NCBI GenBank assembly: GCA_022478985.1
Contig: JAKSZP010017333.1
Span: 1 to 64,000, forward strand
Direction of reading: 5' to 3'
DNA length: 64,000 nt
Source of the DNA: Massospora cicadina
Taxonomy: Eukaryota > Entomophthoromycota > Entomophthoromycetes > Entomophthorales > Entomophthoraceae
This document shows positions 47,045-59,906 of the stretch, piece after piece. Position numbers and translations under genes: made by a program. The stretch's first letter is position 1, and each line of letters begins with the position of its first letter. The notes beneath the pieces were generated by a model. It had not been told where the DNA came from. It worked only from the letters and a program-made list of their open reading frames with translations, and did no database searches.

Positions 47045-48680
47045 TGTAAGTCCAGATGACCTGCCCCTCCAGATGGATCATGAGCAATTTACACATAGAA
47101 GCAGAAAGGGGACCAAGCCCCCAGTAAAGCCCCTCTCTAGGATCAGTGACCTAGCTTATGTAGTAGATAAGCGGTGGGTTACTGCCCTGACTCATAAAGA
47201 ACCTCCCTCTCTTCCCCTATTTCCTCTTCTAATCTTGTAAAAATGATTAAAGGGGTGTGCAGAGAGGCAGTTCAGTTTAGGATGCTTTAGCAGGACCCTT
47301 AGACTCACCCCAAGTGTAACCTGGTCACTGAAGATATCTAAGAAATTTCCCCATCCCACATAAATTTACATATAATCCTAAATTTACATATTAAGTCAGA
47401 CTGGAATCATCTTGATAGTTTTGATCATGGATCAAACCTGAAGGTCACAAAATTTATACAAGATTTGTACAACTTGTAATATCAATAGGATTTGTTGCTG
47501 ATGCTCCTACCCCAATGTTGTCCACCATGGTCTGCCAGCTAAAGAAGATGCCAGACAAAAGTTTCTCCAAAGCTTTCTCACCATTTGATATGACTTCCTA
47601 GGCTGATAACTTAGGTGCTATATTAGGAAAAAATTATTGTAATCCCTTTGTTTGGCTCATTCACAAATAAAGATGTATGGAAGCTCCCTCTTTTGGGTTG
47701 GGCACCACTAGTGCTAAAAAAGTAATATCAAATGGATTGGCTTTAGAAGAATTGGTGTTAGTGAATTACCCATCTGCCAAAATTTGTTTAAGTTTGGTAG
47801 TAGTTCACTCAGTTTCACCTCAATCCATTAGACAGGCAGCTAAAACTTCTATGATGCCACCTGAGACCTCTAATATCTTCCCCCTTAACTCTATTTTGAG
47901 AAGCCTAGGATAATCTTTAAGATGTCCAGCAAAAGGCTTAGTCACCACAAATTTCCAAACTCTCTTTTCCTTCCCTCCATTATATAGGCAACCACCCTCC
48001 TTAGGGTAGGTTGCAAGTTTATTCTTTAGCTTTACTCCCTTTAAATTTAATTAATAAACAGTAACTTTTTGTTGAACCCTTTGTTACAGAATCTTCCTCT
48101 ATGCCTCATCTCTGATTTTTGCCAAAATTCTTCAGCAATGCACTCTGCTTGCACAAAATAATATTGGAAACTGTCAAGGGGACATTCCAATCCATAGATC
48201 CATCAATACTCCTCGCCCTCCACAAGTTAGTGGATGACTACCTCCATAATATTGATTTCTGATCCATTGTGCACGCTGCAGAGGTCTTTAACCACCATTT
48301 TTAGATTGATCTGGCCCATATGGGTGCAATACACACCATTTTTGGTCATGATCTATTTCACAATTATTAATAAAATGAGCTGCCATATTTAAATATATTA
48401 CTAAACAGTTGCAAAGTGTGGATGTGTTTTTGCCCTCCCTGTCTCTCCCACCCTTGGGGGTTTCCCAAGTAGGACCCATTATTGCCCCTACTTCAGCCTT
48501 ATGGTTTATTGTAGGTTTTTGGTATGTTATTTAATCAGATTGCTCCTTAACTAATTCTTAGGGAACCCCTTCTAAAAGTCATTAGAGAAATTGGGCCTCT
48601 GGCATTCCGCAACATCAACTGGGCACTGACAACCCCTCTCAAGATGGACAGCCTTCTCTAAATTAGCTGCAGCCCTGATA
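47045..48680 (+). repeat. Solo LTR, TGTAAG family, 1636 bp
   Basis: Starts TGTAAGTCCAGATGACCTGCCCC and ends CCCTGATA (CA decayed to TA, matching GCCTGACA of the family). Flanked by perfect GTAGA (47040-47044, 48681-48685). Longer than 24834-25987 by about 480 bp, probably because of later insertions; one may be the micro-retroposon at 47688. Confidence 0.8.
47688..47728 (+). repeat. Diverged copy of micro-retroposon U
   Basis: TTTTGGGTTGGGCACCACTAGTGCTAAAAAA aligns with the U1/U2 unit with four differences and one inserted base. No TSD could be paired, so either the insertion is old or the match is part of a longer parent sequence. Confidence 0.5.
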
Positions 48681-48685
48681 GTAGA

Positions 48686-50153
48686 GTCTTATGAGATCTC
48701 ATACTAGCTTAAAAAGGTTAAGGTTTCTTAACAAATGGTTATATAAAACAACTGACCAAATCACAAATCTTTTAACTGGTATTACTATATACTCATATAT
48801 CAGTCACTTGTAAATTTATAGATGGTGAATTTTACCTAATGTAATTGGATCCTATGGAAAATAATAAACTAGACAACGTTTCAGGCTATTAGTTCTATAG
48901 AATCCTTAAAAACATATACCAGTAATAATTAGAGCTTGGGTGATTCTGCATGGCCTTACTGTCATGCAGAATCAGGTTTTTTAAAGAGTATGCAAAGTAT
49001 AAGATATTTTTTGATGGCACTGTCCAAATGTCAGATTTGGGTGTTTGACTAAAAAAGCCCTTTGACAACCATCACCTCAGGCTGATTACCCTCTCTATAA
49101 CTCAGGGTAATTACTCTAAAAATCAACTATGGCAGATGACTCTTATAATGACTCAAACCAAATATTTTAGCATTTGTTTTGCTAATTATGCTTTTGCCAG
49201 CCTGGATTAATTATTCTTGCATCAATTTAGGCCAATTATATATACAACAAATCCAGCAATTGGCACCAATTTATTTGGGCATAATATCAACCATATATCT
49301 TAAAGAAAGCGTCCAGGGATCAATCCCTAAAAATAGCTCTAAAAATCCCAAGGGTAAATGTAACTATAAAATTTCCATCTTATTACAATAAGTTTCCCAT
49401 CTATGGTAAACTTCATATAAAAATCTTCATAATTGGCGCAATAGCACTTTTACATGGTCTGCTCAAATGGGAGTACCTAGTGCTATTGAAAAGGTTTGCT
49501 GATATCCTGACTAGGCATACATCATATACTTCAAAGCAATGCCAAATTTCCCAGAAGTCATACTTCATCAGCTGTATGATGAAACTTAAATTGGGTTGAT
49601 TTAAAGCAACTTTTCACATCTGCGTTGAAACTTTTATCACTAAAACTTTTCTAATTTTGAGAGTATTTTATCACCAACAGTCCTAGCAATAGATCATGGT
49701 TGTATCACTTTAAGGGCTGAACTGAGGTGGAAAAAATTTATCTGTGGAAATTACATGCTCAAAATAGGGCCAGGAAAAGAATTGAAGGTATAAATACCAG
49801 TGCCTGGCCTAATGAATTGATCTAATAATATCTCTTATTAAAGATATTTTTCTTTATTCTTTTAATTGGTTTTTTATCAGAATTAATTTCTTAAAGAGTG
49901 TCAATACACTGTTAATTCAGAAATCTTCAGCTTGTACCTTTGCCTACCTTGGTAGATGTTCCCAAATTTGTAGGAAAAATTTAGCCCATGATCATTTAAA
50001 AAATTCAGATTTATTTTAATAAGCCTAGTGAGCTTCCATAAGGTCAATTTACCATAAGACCCTGGCCTAAAAATGAGGATCTTTTGGCTTTATTAATCCT
50101 GATTATATGCGCAGAATTAATTTATCAAACTAGTGATCCTCAGATTTAACAAA
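48686..50153. other. AT-rich, no recognised gene
   Basis: Nothing with a motif. ORF 49179-49391 has a hydrophobic start and polar end, but is not supported by anything else. Confidence 0.35.
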
Positions 50154-51442
50154 TGTTGCCGTCATGATGGCGGCAGATAAATTTTAGACCTGCCTGCCAG
50201 TCTGGGTGCAAAAGCACCCAAAAATTGAGCCCAAATTCCAGAGGCGTAGCTGCATATATGACATTTGAATGTGCTGAGAAAAGCTTAACCAGTGAACGCC
50301 AATAGACTGTATTGTAAATAAAAGCCTGGAAACAAACCAGGTTGTCACAGCCTAAGGGTTCACAGTTTTGGATACTGAAAAGTGAGATTGGATTGGGCGG
50401 TTTGCATTTAGTTATAAGAAAAAAATTAAATTTGGGGTACTAGAAATTTTATTGAATATTAAAAAAATTAACTGTCAATTTTTCATTGTGTTATGACTGT
50501 TTAAATAGACAATTGTTTTGGGGAATAGCTTAGAAAAGCCAGGATTTGGGCCCTCAAGCTTCACCTAACCCAGCAAACTTTGAGCGAGGGGTAAAGAAAA
50601 TAGATTTAGTTTGAACTGACTTTGAAATTATTGATGGTGGGCCAAGTTGCTGTCAGTTTGTCTCTGGACGCCCAAATTGTGAATTTACCACGATTCTGAT
50701 GATTAGAACAACAGCATCTTACCCAATGGGCGATGGTAACCTCTCAAGGCCACCTCACATAGGGGCAGTCTCAGGAGGTTAGGACAGGTTTGGGGCACCC
50801 ACCCACACGCACCCAGTTGCTTTGATGTCCGTTTGACTGAGCAGAAATCACTGGATGGGGATTCTGATATTTTTGGGGAAAAATCCAAGCTAGTGGCAAT
50901 TTTTGTTGATGGCTTGATGCCATTAGCAAAGTTTTACTAAAAGTTTGGCCTTAGGCACTTTCTTTATAGAAGGTACATGCCTATCAGGCCTTTTACCAAT
51001 ATTTTGGGGAGGGTTTCAAACTGGCAACAGCATTTTTAATGCCCCAATGTCATCAGTGAGTTTTGCTAAAGATTTAAAACTAGCCGCTTCATTTACCAAA
51101 AGTATGCACTCATCAGGCTTTGTTGATAATAATTTGTGATTTACAACTATTATGATCAAAGATTTGTTATTTTAATTGCATTTGGCCCCTTTGCCCCGAG
51201 TGGGTGCCAACTCTTTTCCCCTTGATATAGATCCCCTTAATTCTCTGTATAAAAACTTATAGAATTAAGGACAGGGGTTAAAATTGGAGATCTTAAAGGG
51301 TAGGCTGTGACCCACTGCTCGTCCACCACAAGGGTGAGGTCGCCCTGGCAGATGAGGGGGCCGCCAGCCTTCTGAGCCCCTTATTGGATGGGAAAGGGAA
51401 CATTTTTAATTCAAACGGAGGGGACACTCTATCAGACTTACA
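50154..51442 (-). repeat. LTR of TGTAAG family, about 1.29 kb, minus
   Basis: On minus starts TGTAAGTCTGATAGAGTGTCCCC at 51442 and contains GGCGACCTCACCCTTGTGG. Its far end has GACTGGCAGGCAGGTCTAAAATTT, matching GGCTGGCAGGCCGGTCTAATTTT close to the end of the 24834 LTR. No TSD paired; the left boundary is therefore approximate. Confidence 0.7.
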
Positions 51443-52894
51443 GGTGCTCACCTGAAATCAGTGACACTCATTGAAATGGACCACAAAACTATTTATTGGC
51501 ATTTTCGGCCAAAAGAGAATGTGATAACAAGATGGAAAAAGTGATAAGAAAAACTCTTATTATTTTAATACCAGCCGCCAAGGCTCTGATCCAGGTATCT
51601 CTTACTCTCTGGATCTTATCACAATGGAGGGAGTTCAAATAGATGCAACAAGCCTGATTGATCTTACATCTGAAAGACTTAAGGCCATGCTGAAAACTCT
51701 ATATTGGGAATTTATTATCAGTACTTCACAAATTGATCCCTCTTTTAGCCTGTTCTACTATGTCAAGAATAAGGCATTCAAGATGAAGATATATGAAGTA
51801 TCATGGTGCAACCATGTCATCTCTCGCTAGACGCCTCACAGACAGTCAATCAACTAATGAAATTTTGGGTAACTTTGTTTAACCCTCGATCAAGCATACC
51901 TAGAGAATTCTTGCTAGACAAAATTTGGAACTCACGGAAATCTACAATGTATAAGGAGAGAAACAATCTTTCTGAAATGCTCTACTAGACAAGTTAAATT
52001 CCAGTTTTATAGAAGTCCAAAAAGCAATTGTAAATAATACAGGACTTTCCAATGAAGCTCATTAAAGATAAACACCCTTGAGGCTACTAAATGTAGGAGT
52101 ATCAAACATAGCTGAAAAAGTTCTTGCTCACAATGGGCTATTTCACAAATTGGTACAAAATATGAATACCCACCTTCAAAAGCTAGAAACTCATTCTTAT
52201 ATCCTACTATCTTAGGCAGAATGACTCACCACAGAGGCTACTTCAGGCCAAAGAGAGCACCCAGGCTTAAATTTAAGGCATGGTCATTTTGAGAAGTTTT
52301 TTTGAAATGAATTTGGCATTTTTTAATGAAAGCATCAAAATCTTGTGGCATTACCAGTAGCTCCAAATGGGGACGAGGAGGTTGCTCAGATCTAAGAGAA
52401 AATTTTCAAAAATTCGGACTGTTATGTCAATATTGCAGGCCAGAAATGCTGAAATTACTTAGGAGAGTTGGTAACTCAGAGTGTGATTATTAACTGCAAA
52501 TTCCTGAGTAGACAGTATGGATGAAGATATCAAATGCATAACGTTAAATCAAGCTTTTTTGAAAATGAACAAAACGACCTTAAAAAAAGTAAAATCCCTC
52601 AAAAAAAGTTGCCAGTGCTACCCTGCCCTGGAGATGGAAAAATTAAAAATTTTTGTCCATATGGCCAAAAAATGACATGGAAAAACAATCAAGGGCCAAA
52701 TTCAAGTATCAGAATCCAGCAGTTCAGAGCAATATCATGAAATTGAATCATTGGGAATTAATGCCAATGCATAAACTGATATTTTGAACATCCATAATAT
52801 GCCTAAAGTTCTGGCATCAATCCCTAATTCAGATACTTCCCAACAGAAAAGGGGGCAATTTTAACTGATGATTCGTCAATGTAAGTCTTAGCAG
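51443..52894 (+). other. Possible gag-like remains
   Basis: An open stretch at 51624-51830 (MEGVQIDATSLIDLT...) is followed in nearby frames by further polar, Lys/Glu-rich pieces up to 51988 and again at 52534-52740. The character is that of a decayed gag or other helical protein, but no CCHC knuckle or other motif is visible, so I do not assign it. Confidence 0.3.
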
Positions 52895-53196
52895 TGTTGA
52901 GATTTTGATATGACTGGACAATAGGCTCCAGATAGCTATGGCAAATTGGTTACTATTGGCCAAAGCTGAATAATAGCATAATATTGGTGAGATCACCTTA
53001 AAAATAAGGCAATAAGGTGATACTGAGCTCAGGATAGATATTTATTAGATTGCCTCCAAATAAGATAATAGGGCAATGCCAACTCATGACGAATATTTAG
53101 TAGAGTGACTCAAACTAAGGATATATAGAATTTAAGAATAATAGACTCTTCCAGAGCCTCTCAGTTACAAGGATAAACTTCTGATATACAGCGGAT
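52895..53196 (+). repeat. Family Q LTR, left part, split by LINE-A2
   Basis: Begins TGTTGAGATTTTGATATGACTGG, as 33868. Broken at 53197 by the target-site repeats of two retroposon insertions. Confidence 0.7.
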
Positions 53197-53276
53197 AAGA
53201 ATAGCTTAAGCAGACATCGATGAATCCCCCCTTGGGTTGGGACCATCTAGTACTAAAAAAAAGAATAGCTTAAGCA
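53197..53276 (+). repeat. 47-48-nt micro-retroposon U2 between 16-bp target repeats
   Basis: AAGAATAGCTTAAGCA occurs at 53197-53212 and 53261-53276. Between them is a 48-nt unit ending in CATCTAGTACTAAAAAA, the same core as U1. A third copy of the same 16-mer follows LINE-A2 at 58504-58519. Confidence 0.85.
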
Positions 53277-53353
53277 GTTCTTTCTTGTAACAATCACTTT
53301 AGTTACTATGATTTGATTCAAACAGCAAAGTTGGATAATCACACACAGGAGAG

Positions 53354-54400
53354 ATGGGCAACTTTATCAATAAAAATAATACAACATGGGCGAGCATTGC
53401 AGTGAGCGGTGCGCTTAACAGTGCAACTAAGGGCAAGAAACGCCCTGGAGGGGGACCAGGAACCCAATCTGCAAAGAAATTGCAAACCCAGACACCATCT
53501 GGGTTTATGGTATTCACTGTAAAACACGCGCAATGTTTGTACATTTAGTTCAACCAACCCTTGTCAAAGGTGGAGCATGGGATTAGACTCTTCCTTGGGG
53601 ATGAGTCACTGAACCTGTGGGAGAAGACATATGAGGCACAGCCCTCACTTTTCCCTCACACGGTGTACGTAGCCACCAACAACATGGGCCATGTCTGGAT
53701 TGATATTGGTTTCAAAACAGCCGATGAAGTTAATGCTGTAGCAAAAGTCTGTGTGAAAATTGCCCTCCCCAAGGGCAAAAAAATTGTGTGCACTGAGCGC
53801 ACCAGATGGAACAAAGTGAAAATTTTGTTCATCTCTTTTGACTCGCTCCCCACCAACCTTTCTTGTAAGGTAATCGAGGAAGAGCACCGCAAAGGTCTCA
53901 TGGCCTACGGAAAAATTCAGCAACTTGAATTACAGTGATTTTGCTTAATGCCCGACCTGTGCACGGGCAAAGCTATTACTGTAATCAACCCCTTCCCAGA
54001 AGTGGAAGAGGATTTATCCAGAATTCCCCGCACAGCAGAATTTCACTTTGCAGATGGGGGCCAGTCAGCCACATTCTGATTTACACCGGAATGTGCACCG
54101 CCCATTTGCAACCACTGTGGCTCACTGGGCCACAAGGAACATGCATGCCCTATGAAAGAGGGCTTAACGGGAAATGATTATTGTGAGGAAGCAATGGACG
54201 AAAATAATGAAAACTTTGCCAAAATAACTGACAGTCACCACCCATTCCGCTGGGGAGAAGATGGACTATACTCCATTGTGGACCCAGTTACATGCAAAGA
54301 ACGTAAAGCGGCACAAAAAGCCTGCAAGCAAGCAGCGGCCAAAGCGGCGGCACATGCGGAGTCCACCATTAACCCCAGACAAATTTGGGAGGATATTTAA
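53354..54400 (+). pseudogene. LINE-A2 ORF1 (348 codons, three in-frame stops, no frameshift)
   Basis: One frame runs from the ATG at 53354 to the TAA at 54400, interrupted only by TAG at 53546, TGA at 53936 and TGA at 54077. Order: basic Gly-rich N-terminus (KKRPGGGPG), KVEHG, core LWEKTYEAQ...WIDIGFKTADE...ALPKGKK, CTGKAIT, intact knuckle CNHCGSLGHKEHAC (C-x2-C-x4-H-x4-C), then Ala/Lys-rich tail QKACKQAAAKAAA. At two stop positions LINE-A1 or LINE-B has Q or R, so C-to-T changes explain them. Binds the element RNA in the active state. Confidence 0.85.
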
Positions 54401-54794
54401 GATATTCACTGAGCCAACCAATCAGAACAATATACCCAGGTCAAAAATTTCCACAGTAACCTGACTGAGTCACAAAGTGACATCAGTCATGCACATACTG
54501 AGGAGCAATGCAACCGCAATTTGGGTGAAAATGCGGTGCACAATTCACCAAAGTCAAACCTCAAAAATATAGAATCCAATCAACAATCTGCATCAAATCA
54601 ACACAAGACCTGTGCAGGAAAGGTTGACGCAAATGCAAAAAACTGCAATTCCAGTGAATCATTGGGTCAGATCAAGAGAACCAACAATGGCAGTGAAAGA
54701 GTTGGAGTACAGATAAAGAGCATGGCCAAAATGAGCCGTGGTGGGATAGGGCCAGAGGGCCCTCCCAACCGCTCCTGAGGCCACGGGCACCTCA

Positions 54795-57700
54795 GTGTCA
54801 ATAGGGATGCTAAACATCGCGGGAGCCAGGACTCATACATCCCAAGCCAAAAAGCTGGAATTCCTGCGAAAACCTCTTGTAGATATCTTGGCCATCCAAG
54901 AAAACCACTGTCTACAAGGGGAAGAAGGATCCTGGTCAACCAGGGTCGCACCATCACAATCAGTATGGACGCCTCACTGTGGGGTGATTGTCCAAAACTA
55001 CAAAAAATTTAAAATTACAAATTCATCATCACACTTACAAAGTTGAGTCCTGGTAGCAACAATCACATGCCAAGAGGAAATAATTTCAATAGCATGTGTC
55101 TATGCATTGTGCACCGCAACTGAGAGAAAACAATTTTTTGAAACCATTCCTACTATCACTCTCCCACCAGATACCATTTTGTTAGGCGATTTCAACTGCT
55201 GGGATAACCCCAATAAAGATTGATGGCCTAATCCCAGGGGAAACCCACCTGGACACAAAGAATTCCGCACAATGAAGGCATCTCTTGGCCTATAGGATGC
55301 TCTTCCCCCCAGTTCACCACTCCTTCCCCACATGACATGGCCCAACATACGTGAAGGAGCGCTCATATCAATGAGTTGCATTGACCACATCCTCATCCTG
55401 CAATCCCACCGCTCAAGAATCTCCAAATTTACAACAAAAAAGATCAATTTTTCTGACCACCAATTGGTTACGGTGCATTTAGCGCCAACCCAATATCACA
55501 CACAGGTGTTGCCTTGGAGAAAGCTTCACCTGGAAAATATATAATTGCCCAAGATATCTGACTGGGTCAAAAACGAGGCTACAAACCCAAAATTCACAGC
55601 CCCATTCACTTCAGATCCCATCAAAACATGGGAAAATTTCAAAAAAGATTTAATCAACAAAACCTGACATATTGCATCACATAAGTACACCGCGGACACG
55701 GCCACAATCAAGCATACCTTGGTGAAACTAGACCACCTGGAGATAATACTCCCAGATCTGGCTATAGCCCCAAATGGGGACACAAATGGGCAGAAATATC
55801 TGCCTGACTTAACAATCTCATTTTTGAACACCAACACAGAATCAAAGTATTGAACAAAGGTAAGTTCATAAAGGAAGGTGAAACCTGTTTGACATACTTT
55901 TTCTGCCAATTCCACTCCCGTGGAAACCAGCCCGTGTGCACACAGGTCCACAAGACCAACGGCACCGTAGCAACTGACCCTGAGGAGGTCAAGGCGGAAG
56001 TACACCATTATTACACTGAATTATATCACGAAACGCCAACAGATTCACAAAAATTAAAGAATTTATACAGACTGCCGAGATACAAAGTACACCACCAAAT
56101 TACAACATACTATCCCTAATTACATGGGAGGAGCTTTGGGAGACAATTCGCGGTGCACCACGTAGGAAATGCCCAGGGCCTGATGGGATACCTTACAAAT
56201 TTTACAAAAACTATTTTCAACAAATCGCCCCCCTCCTATTGGCGTCTATGAACCAGTGCTTGTTGGAAACACGCCTACTACCAGGAGGCCATGAATCCTA
56301 CGTTATAACATTATATAAAAAGGGTGACAAGTTGGACCTGTCTAACTGGCACCCAATTGCACTCTCCAACACTGACACAAAAATTCTAACAAAAATTTTA
56401 GCAGCCAGATTAGGCGCAATTGCCTCTGACGTCCTATCACCCAACCAGTTTGGGTTTATACCAGGGCGTTCAATCTGAAACAACATTCACCCTGTTGCAA
56501 ACATTTGCCAATCCAAAGCAACTGGTGCCCTAGTCTTCTTGGATCAGGAAAAGGCGTATGACCGAGTTATCTGGCCATACCTAAAAGAATGTCTACATGC
56601 CTTCAAACTCCCACCAAGATTCATAAAATGGGCGATGCTCCTAACAGAATCTGCAGCCATGGCTGTATGCGGCTCTGGATTCCTAACAAACAAGAGTAAA
56701 CCACACAGAGGGCTCAAACAAGGGGATCCTCTCAGCCCACTGTTATACAATTTCAGCTTTGACCCACTCCTCCGAGTAACTGACTCACGTCTCATGGGGA
56801 TAACTGCACAAGGACAACCAACAGTCAAGATACTGGCCTCTGCGGATGACTGCATAGCAGGTATAGCAAACAATGAAGATGCCCAACAGCTGGAACGCAC
56901 TCTAGAGGAATACTCCAAGGTGAGCAATGCATCGCTTAACAAAAGAAAGACAGAAATCATCCTCTTAGGCAAATACACAAACAATTGGGCCACAACATCA
57001 GAACCTCACACCAACACATGAAGAAAAAACCCAATCAACTTACCCTTTGCAACACCTCTCACCACCACTCCTGTCTGACACCTCAGAATCTGGCTAGAAT
57101 CAGGGGGATATGCTAATGAGACAATGGAAAGTAACCTGTTACAACGGGTATCCAAATGCGTCGCCTCCCTCAAGGGAAGAACCCCAGGATTAACAGGGCA
57201 AGTTATAGTTGCTAACTCGCTCATCACCCCAATACTATGGTACCCAGCCCACGCGATCGCCTTCTCACTTACCTTTATAACTTCAATCCGCGCGCTTATC
57301 CAGGGCTGGCTGTGGCCCAGCTCTCACCCTCCTATACGGATGGAAACACTATTTGGCCCATGCTCAAGTGGAGGCATGGGACTAATAGATTTCGAGAGCC
57401 ATGCCAATCACATCCTAGGTACCTGGATAAAGGAAGTCCTTGCTCCAGACCTCCCATAACAACATTGGTCCAGAGCAGCAAGGACTAACTTTGCACAGGC
57501 GCTCAAATTAACCAACCCACATAGCCCACCCAGACTACTTACATACCTTGCCAAACACCCTACTGCAATGGGTCCGCATGGAACCCCCTCTCATTTCAAA
57601 CATATCCTCCAAACTATCCGCCGTATGGGATGGACCATAGAGAACCCAGGTACTATACAGGGAAGGGGACGACCCAGCCCCCAATTCGAATTAAGAAACC

Positions 57701-58350
57701 CAGAAAACCACCCCAAGAGATATACTTGCAACAACCCCAAATATAGCTAGGATAGAATACCTAGATATGTTGGACATTCCCTATGATTTAACCACACAGA
57801 AGGCAGTGTGGAAAATGACCCACCACCCACTCCTACAGCCGAGTATAAGAGCAAACGCCTGGCGCTGTCTGAGAAGGACCTATAGGATGGCGGACCACTC
57901 CAACTCCCTCCATGAAACATGTGCAGTATGTGGAGGGGAGGGATCCCTACATCACCGCCTAGAAACGTGCCCCTCAACCAAAGCTATATGGCAGGAAGTC
58001 TCACGCCTGCTTAAGATCCAAAATGAACAGGAATTCTCGATATCAAAGAGCATCTTCATGCTCCAGATTGAGTCACCAATCCCATCCACCCTCTGATCCC
58101 TAATAATACCCATTGCAATGTGGACAATCCACACAATTGCATTAGATGCGTTCAAGGGCACGATCCCAACCATTCATGGGGTTATTACCAGATTCCTTGT
58201 CCACTTACTGGAGCACTTCCAAGTCTGTCTCTATGGATATATGAGACCAAGGCAAAAAGCGCTCATAGAATTATGGTCCCACTCTGGTTCCTCCACACAG
58301 ACACTTTCCTTCACACCTGCTCCATAGCAGGGGAAACCCCCTCAGAGTAG
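54795..58350 (+). pseudogene. LINE-A2 ORF2 (endonuclease, reverse transcriptase, zf-RVT)
   Basis: Endonuclease 54795-55544 with all motifs: LNIAG, AIQE, LLGDFNCWDNP, CIDHIL and SDHQLV. RT 56239-57021: NWHPIALSNTDTKILTKIL, FIPGRSI, LDQEKAYDRV, GLKQGDPLSPLLYN and SADD (usual Y/FADD, both Asp kept). Connection 57124-57459. zf-RVT finger at 57895-57970: ETCAVCGGEGSLHHRLETC. C-terminal end to about 58350. Breaks: stops in the endonuclease, a TGA after GRSI where LINE-A1 has Trp, and several frameshifts between the pieces. No RNase H domain was seen. Confidence 0.85.
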
Positions 58351-58519
58351 CGCACCAACCCCCCCATACCTGGCAGTCCCGCTGGCAACAGGGGTAACTT
58401 GAGTACCCTGGTGTGCCCAATTTTATATTTGTCAGTTATTTACTTAGTTTTACGTATATTCAGTAATGTCCGTCCCCTGGTCAGCTTACCTCAGTTAAAT
58501 AAAAAGAATAGCTTAAGCA

Positions 58520-58795
58520 AAAGAGTTGTAATTGACCAAAGTCATGGATATATAAGCGTGACAAGAATACTAGATGGGGGAGGCTTTTGGTAAGAAGAAT
58601 CAGGAACTTCTAGCATACATAATCTGCTTTTATTAAAAAAAGTGGTGTGGATAAAGCTACTGCTTCATATTATTATAAATTTATTAAGTTCCCTTTGTGG
58701 ACCAACAATCTCCATATCATATGTCTGTTGCTCAGTGAACTCAACCCTGTGCAACCCTAACGGCGATTTTAACCCTATTGCCAATTTTATAAAAG
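58520..58795 (+). repeat. Family Q LTR, right part
   Basis: Continues the LTR after LINE-A2; GACCAACAATCTCCATATCAT and GCCAATTTTATAA match 34368-34466. The unbroken copy at 33868 shows the empty site. Confidence 0.7.
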
Positions 58796-58922
58796 GCAGG
58801 AACCCTTTCGCCTGGACTGGGATCAAATCCCGTTCCATTCTAAAATGGAGTGGAAGCTGGCACCAGTATCTCTCGACTCCTAGGGCAATTTTGCCCATGT
58901 GGCGGATGATAGGTGAGTCACA

Positions 58923-59716
58923 GTGTACCCCCTGAGGGTTGCGCCCCCTTCCAAGCTTAATTCCCCACCAAGTTGGTGGAAACATTTGGAGAGTTTGCCA
59001 GAAGAAGGAAAAGACCCAAGGTTTAGCTGAGGAGATGGAGTTCAGGTTCATTAAAGAGGCTGGTTTGCACCCCATTGAGCAACATGCTCTGGAGAGAAAA
59101 TTGAGCAAAGTACCCCAAACCTTCCGAGATCCTGCCATTACATCAAAACAACAACAGATTGGCAGGTATGGGGGTGGTCAACCCCTTCCCCACCAGATGG
59201 GCTCAGCCTTATGTAACCTGGCCCTGGGTGATACCTGCCAGCCACCCAAAACGTTGCAAATATCGCAAAATGCATGCACATGACAAAAACTAGATTCAAC
59301 TAATGATTTTGAAATGAATTTTGCTAGTCAGGCCAGATATAATTCAGTTGAAAAATAGGTCTGATGGGCCACTCTCTGAATTGTTTCAAATTTATCCTGA
59401 CAGCAGTTGTGCATGAGTCACAATTTCCCCCAAGCTTTTAGGCAGTGGTCCCCAACAGGAACCATTGTTTCTCCATTTTCTTAATTTTCCACTTCTTAAG
59501 TCCAAAAATTGCAAAACCCCAAGTTTTAGAAGCATGTATCATTTAAAATAAAAGGCGTGATGATCTCCGGTCTGAGCACCCCCTGGCTGGTCTTTGTGGC
59601 CAGTCTTCTCATCAGCACATCAATTTGGACAGCTGTGCCTACGGCATTCTGTCTTGGGTTTTGGGTAGTAACTCACCCCAGAGTTCAATGCCGGTCTTAT
59701 AATTATTATCTTGCCA
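58923..59716 (+). repeat. Gypsy-4 5' LTR (about 794 bp)
   Basis: Starts TGTACCCCCTGAGGG and ends CTTGCCA, with the inner part aligning to gypsy-1 (GGTTTTGGGTAGTAACTCACCCCAG). A 114-codon plus frame within it (58939-59283) has no motif. Confidence 0.65.
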
Positions 59717-59738
59717 TTCCATGACATAATGGAGCAAC
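59717..59738 (+). promoter_or_regulatory. Post-LTR palindrome, gypsy-4
   Basis: TTCCATGACATAATGGAGCAA, same as 13911-13931 with few changes; arms TCCAT/ATGGA. Confidence 0.55.
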
Positions 59739-59906
59739 CCTTAACACTGACCCTCTCCATCTTACCCTTTGAGTGAGATATTTTGTGGGTTTTCCTGTAC
59801 CAGCATTGAACCCCTTTTCAGTTGTCCAAGTCTAGCTCAACCCTGGCCTCAGTAGGTTAGGACATTCAGGATCTGGACTTGAGTTTAATGGTGTATTCTG
59901 ACAACT

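Larger units (their letters stand above)
53278..58503 (+). mobile_element. LINE-A2, full-length non-LTR retrotransposon (5.23 kb)
   Basis: Complete copy with 5' UTR, ORF1 (53354-54400), ORF2 (54795-58350) and a 3' end TCAGTTAAATAAAA. Target repeat AAGAATAGCTTAAGCA at both ends, 16 bp. Nucleotide match to LINE-A1 is high throughout. It is the best-preserved element of the window, although both ORFs have stops. It sits in a family Q LTR. Confidence 0.9.

Noticed and set aside
53936..56480. TGA reassigned to Trp (several in-frame TGA in LINE ORFs, one aligned with TGG).
   Set aside because: Other TGAs align with Gln, Arg or Cys, TAA/TAG also interrupt the frames, and the host gene gives no support. 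Point decay is simpler.
58665..59138. A 157-codon minus ORF.
   Set aside because: Overlaps LTR ends of two elements, no protein motif.
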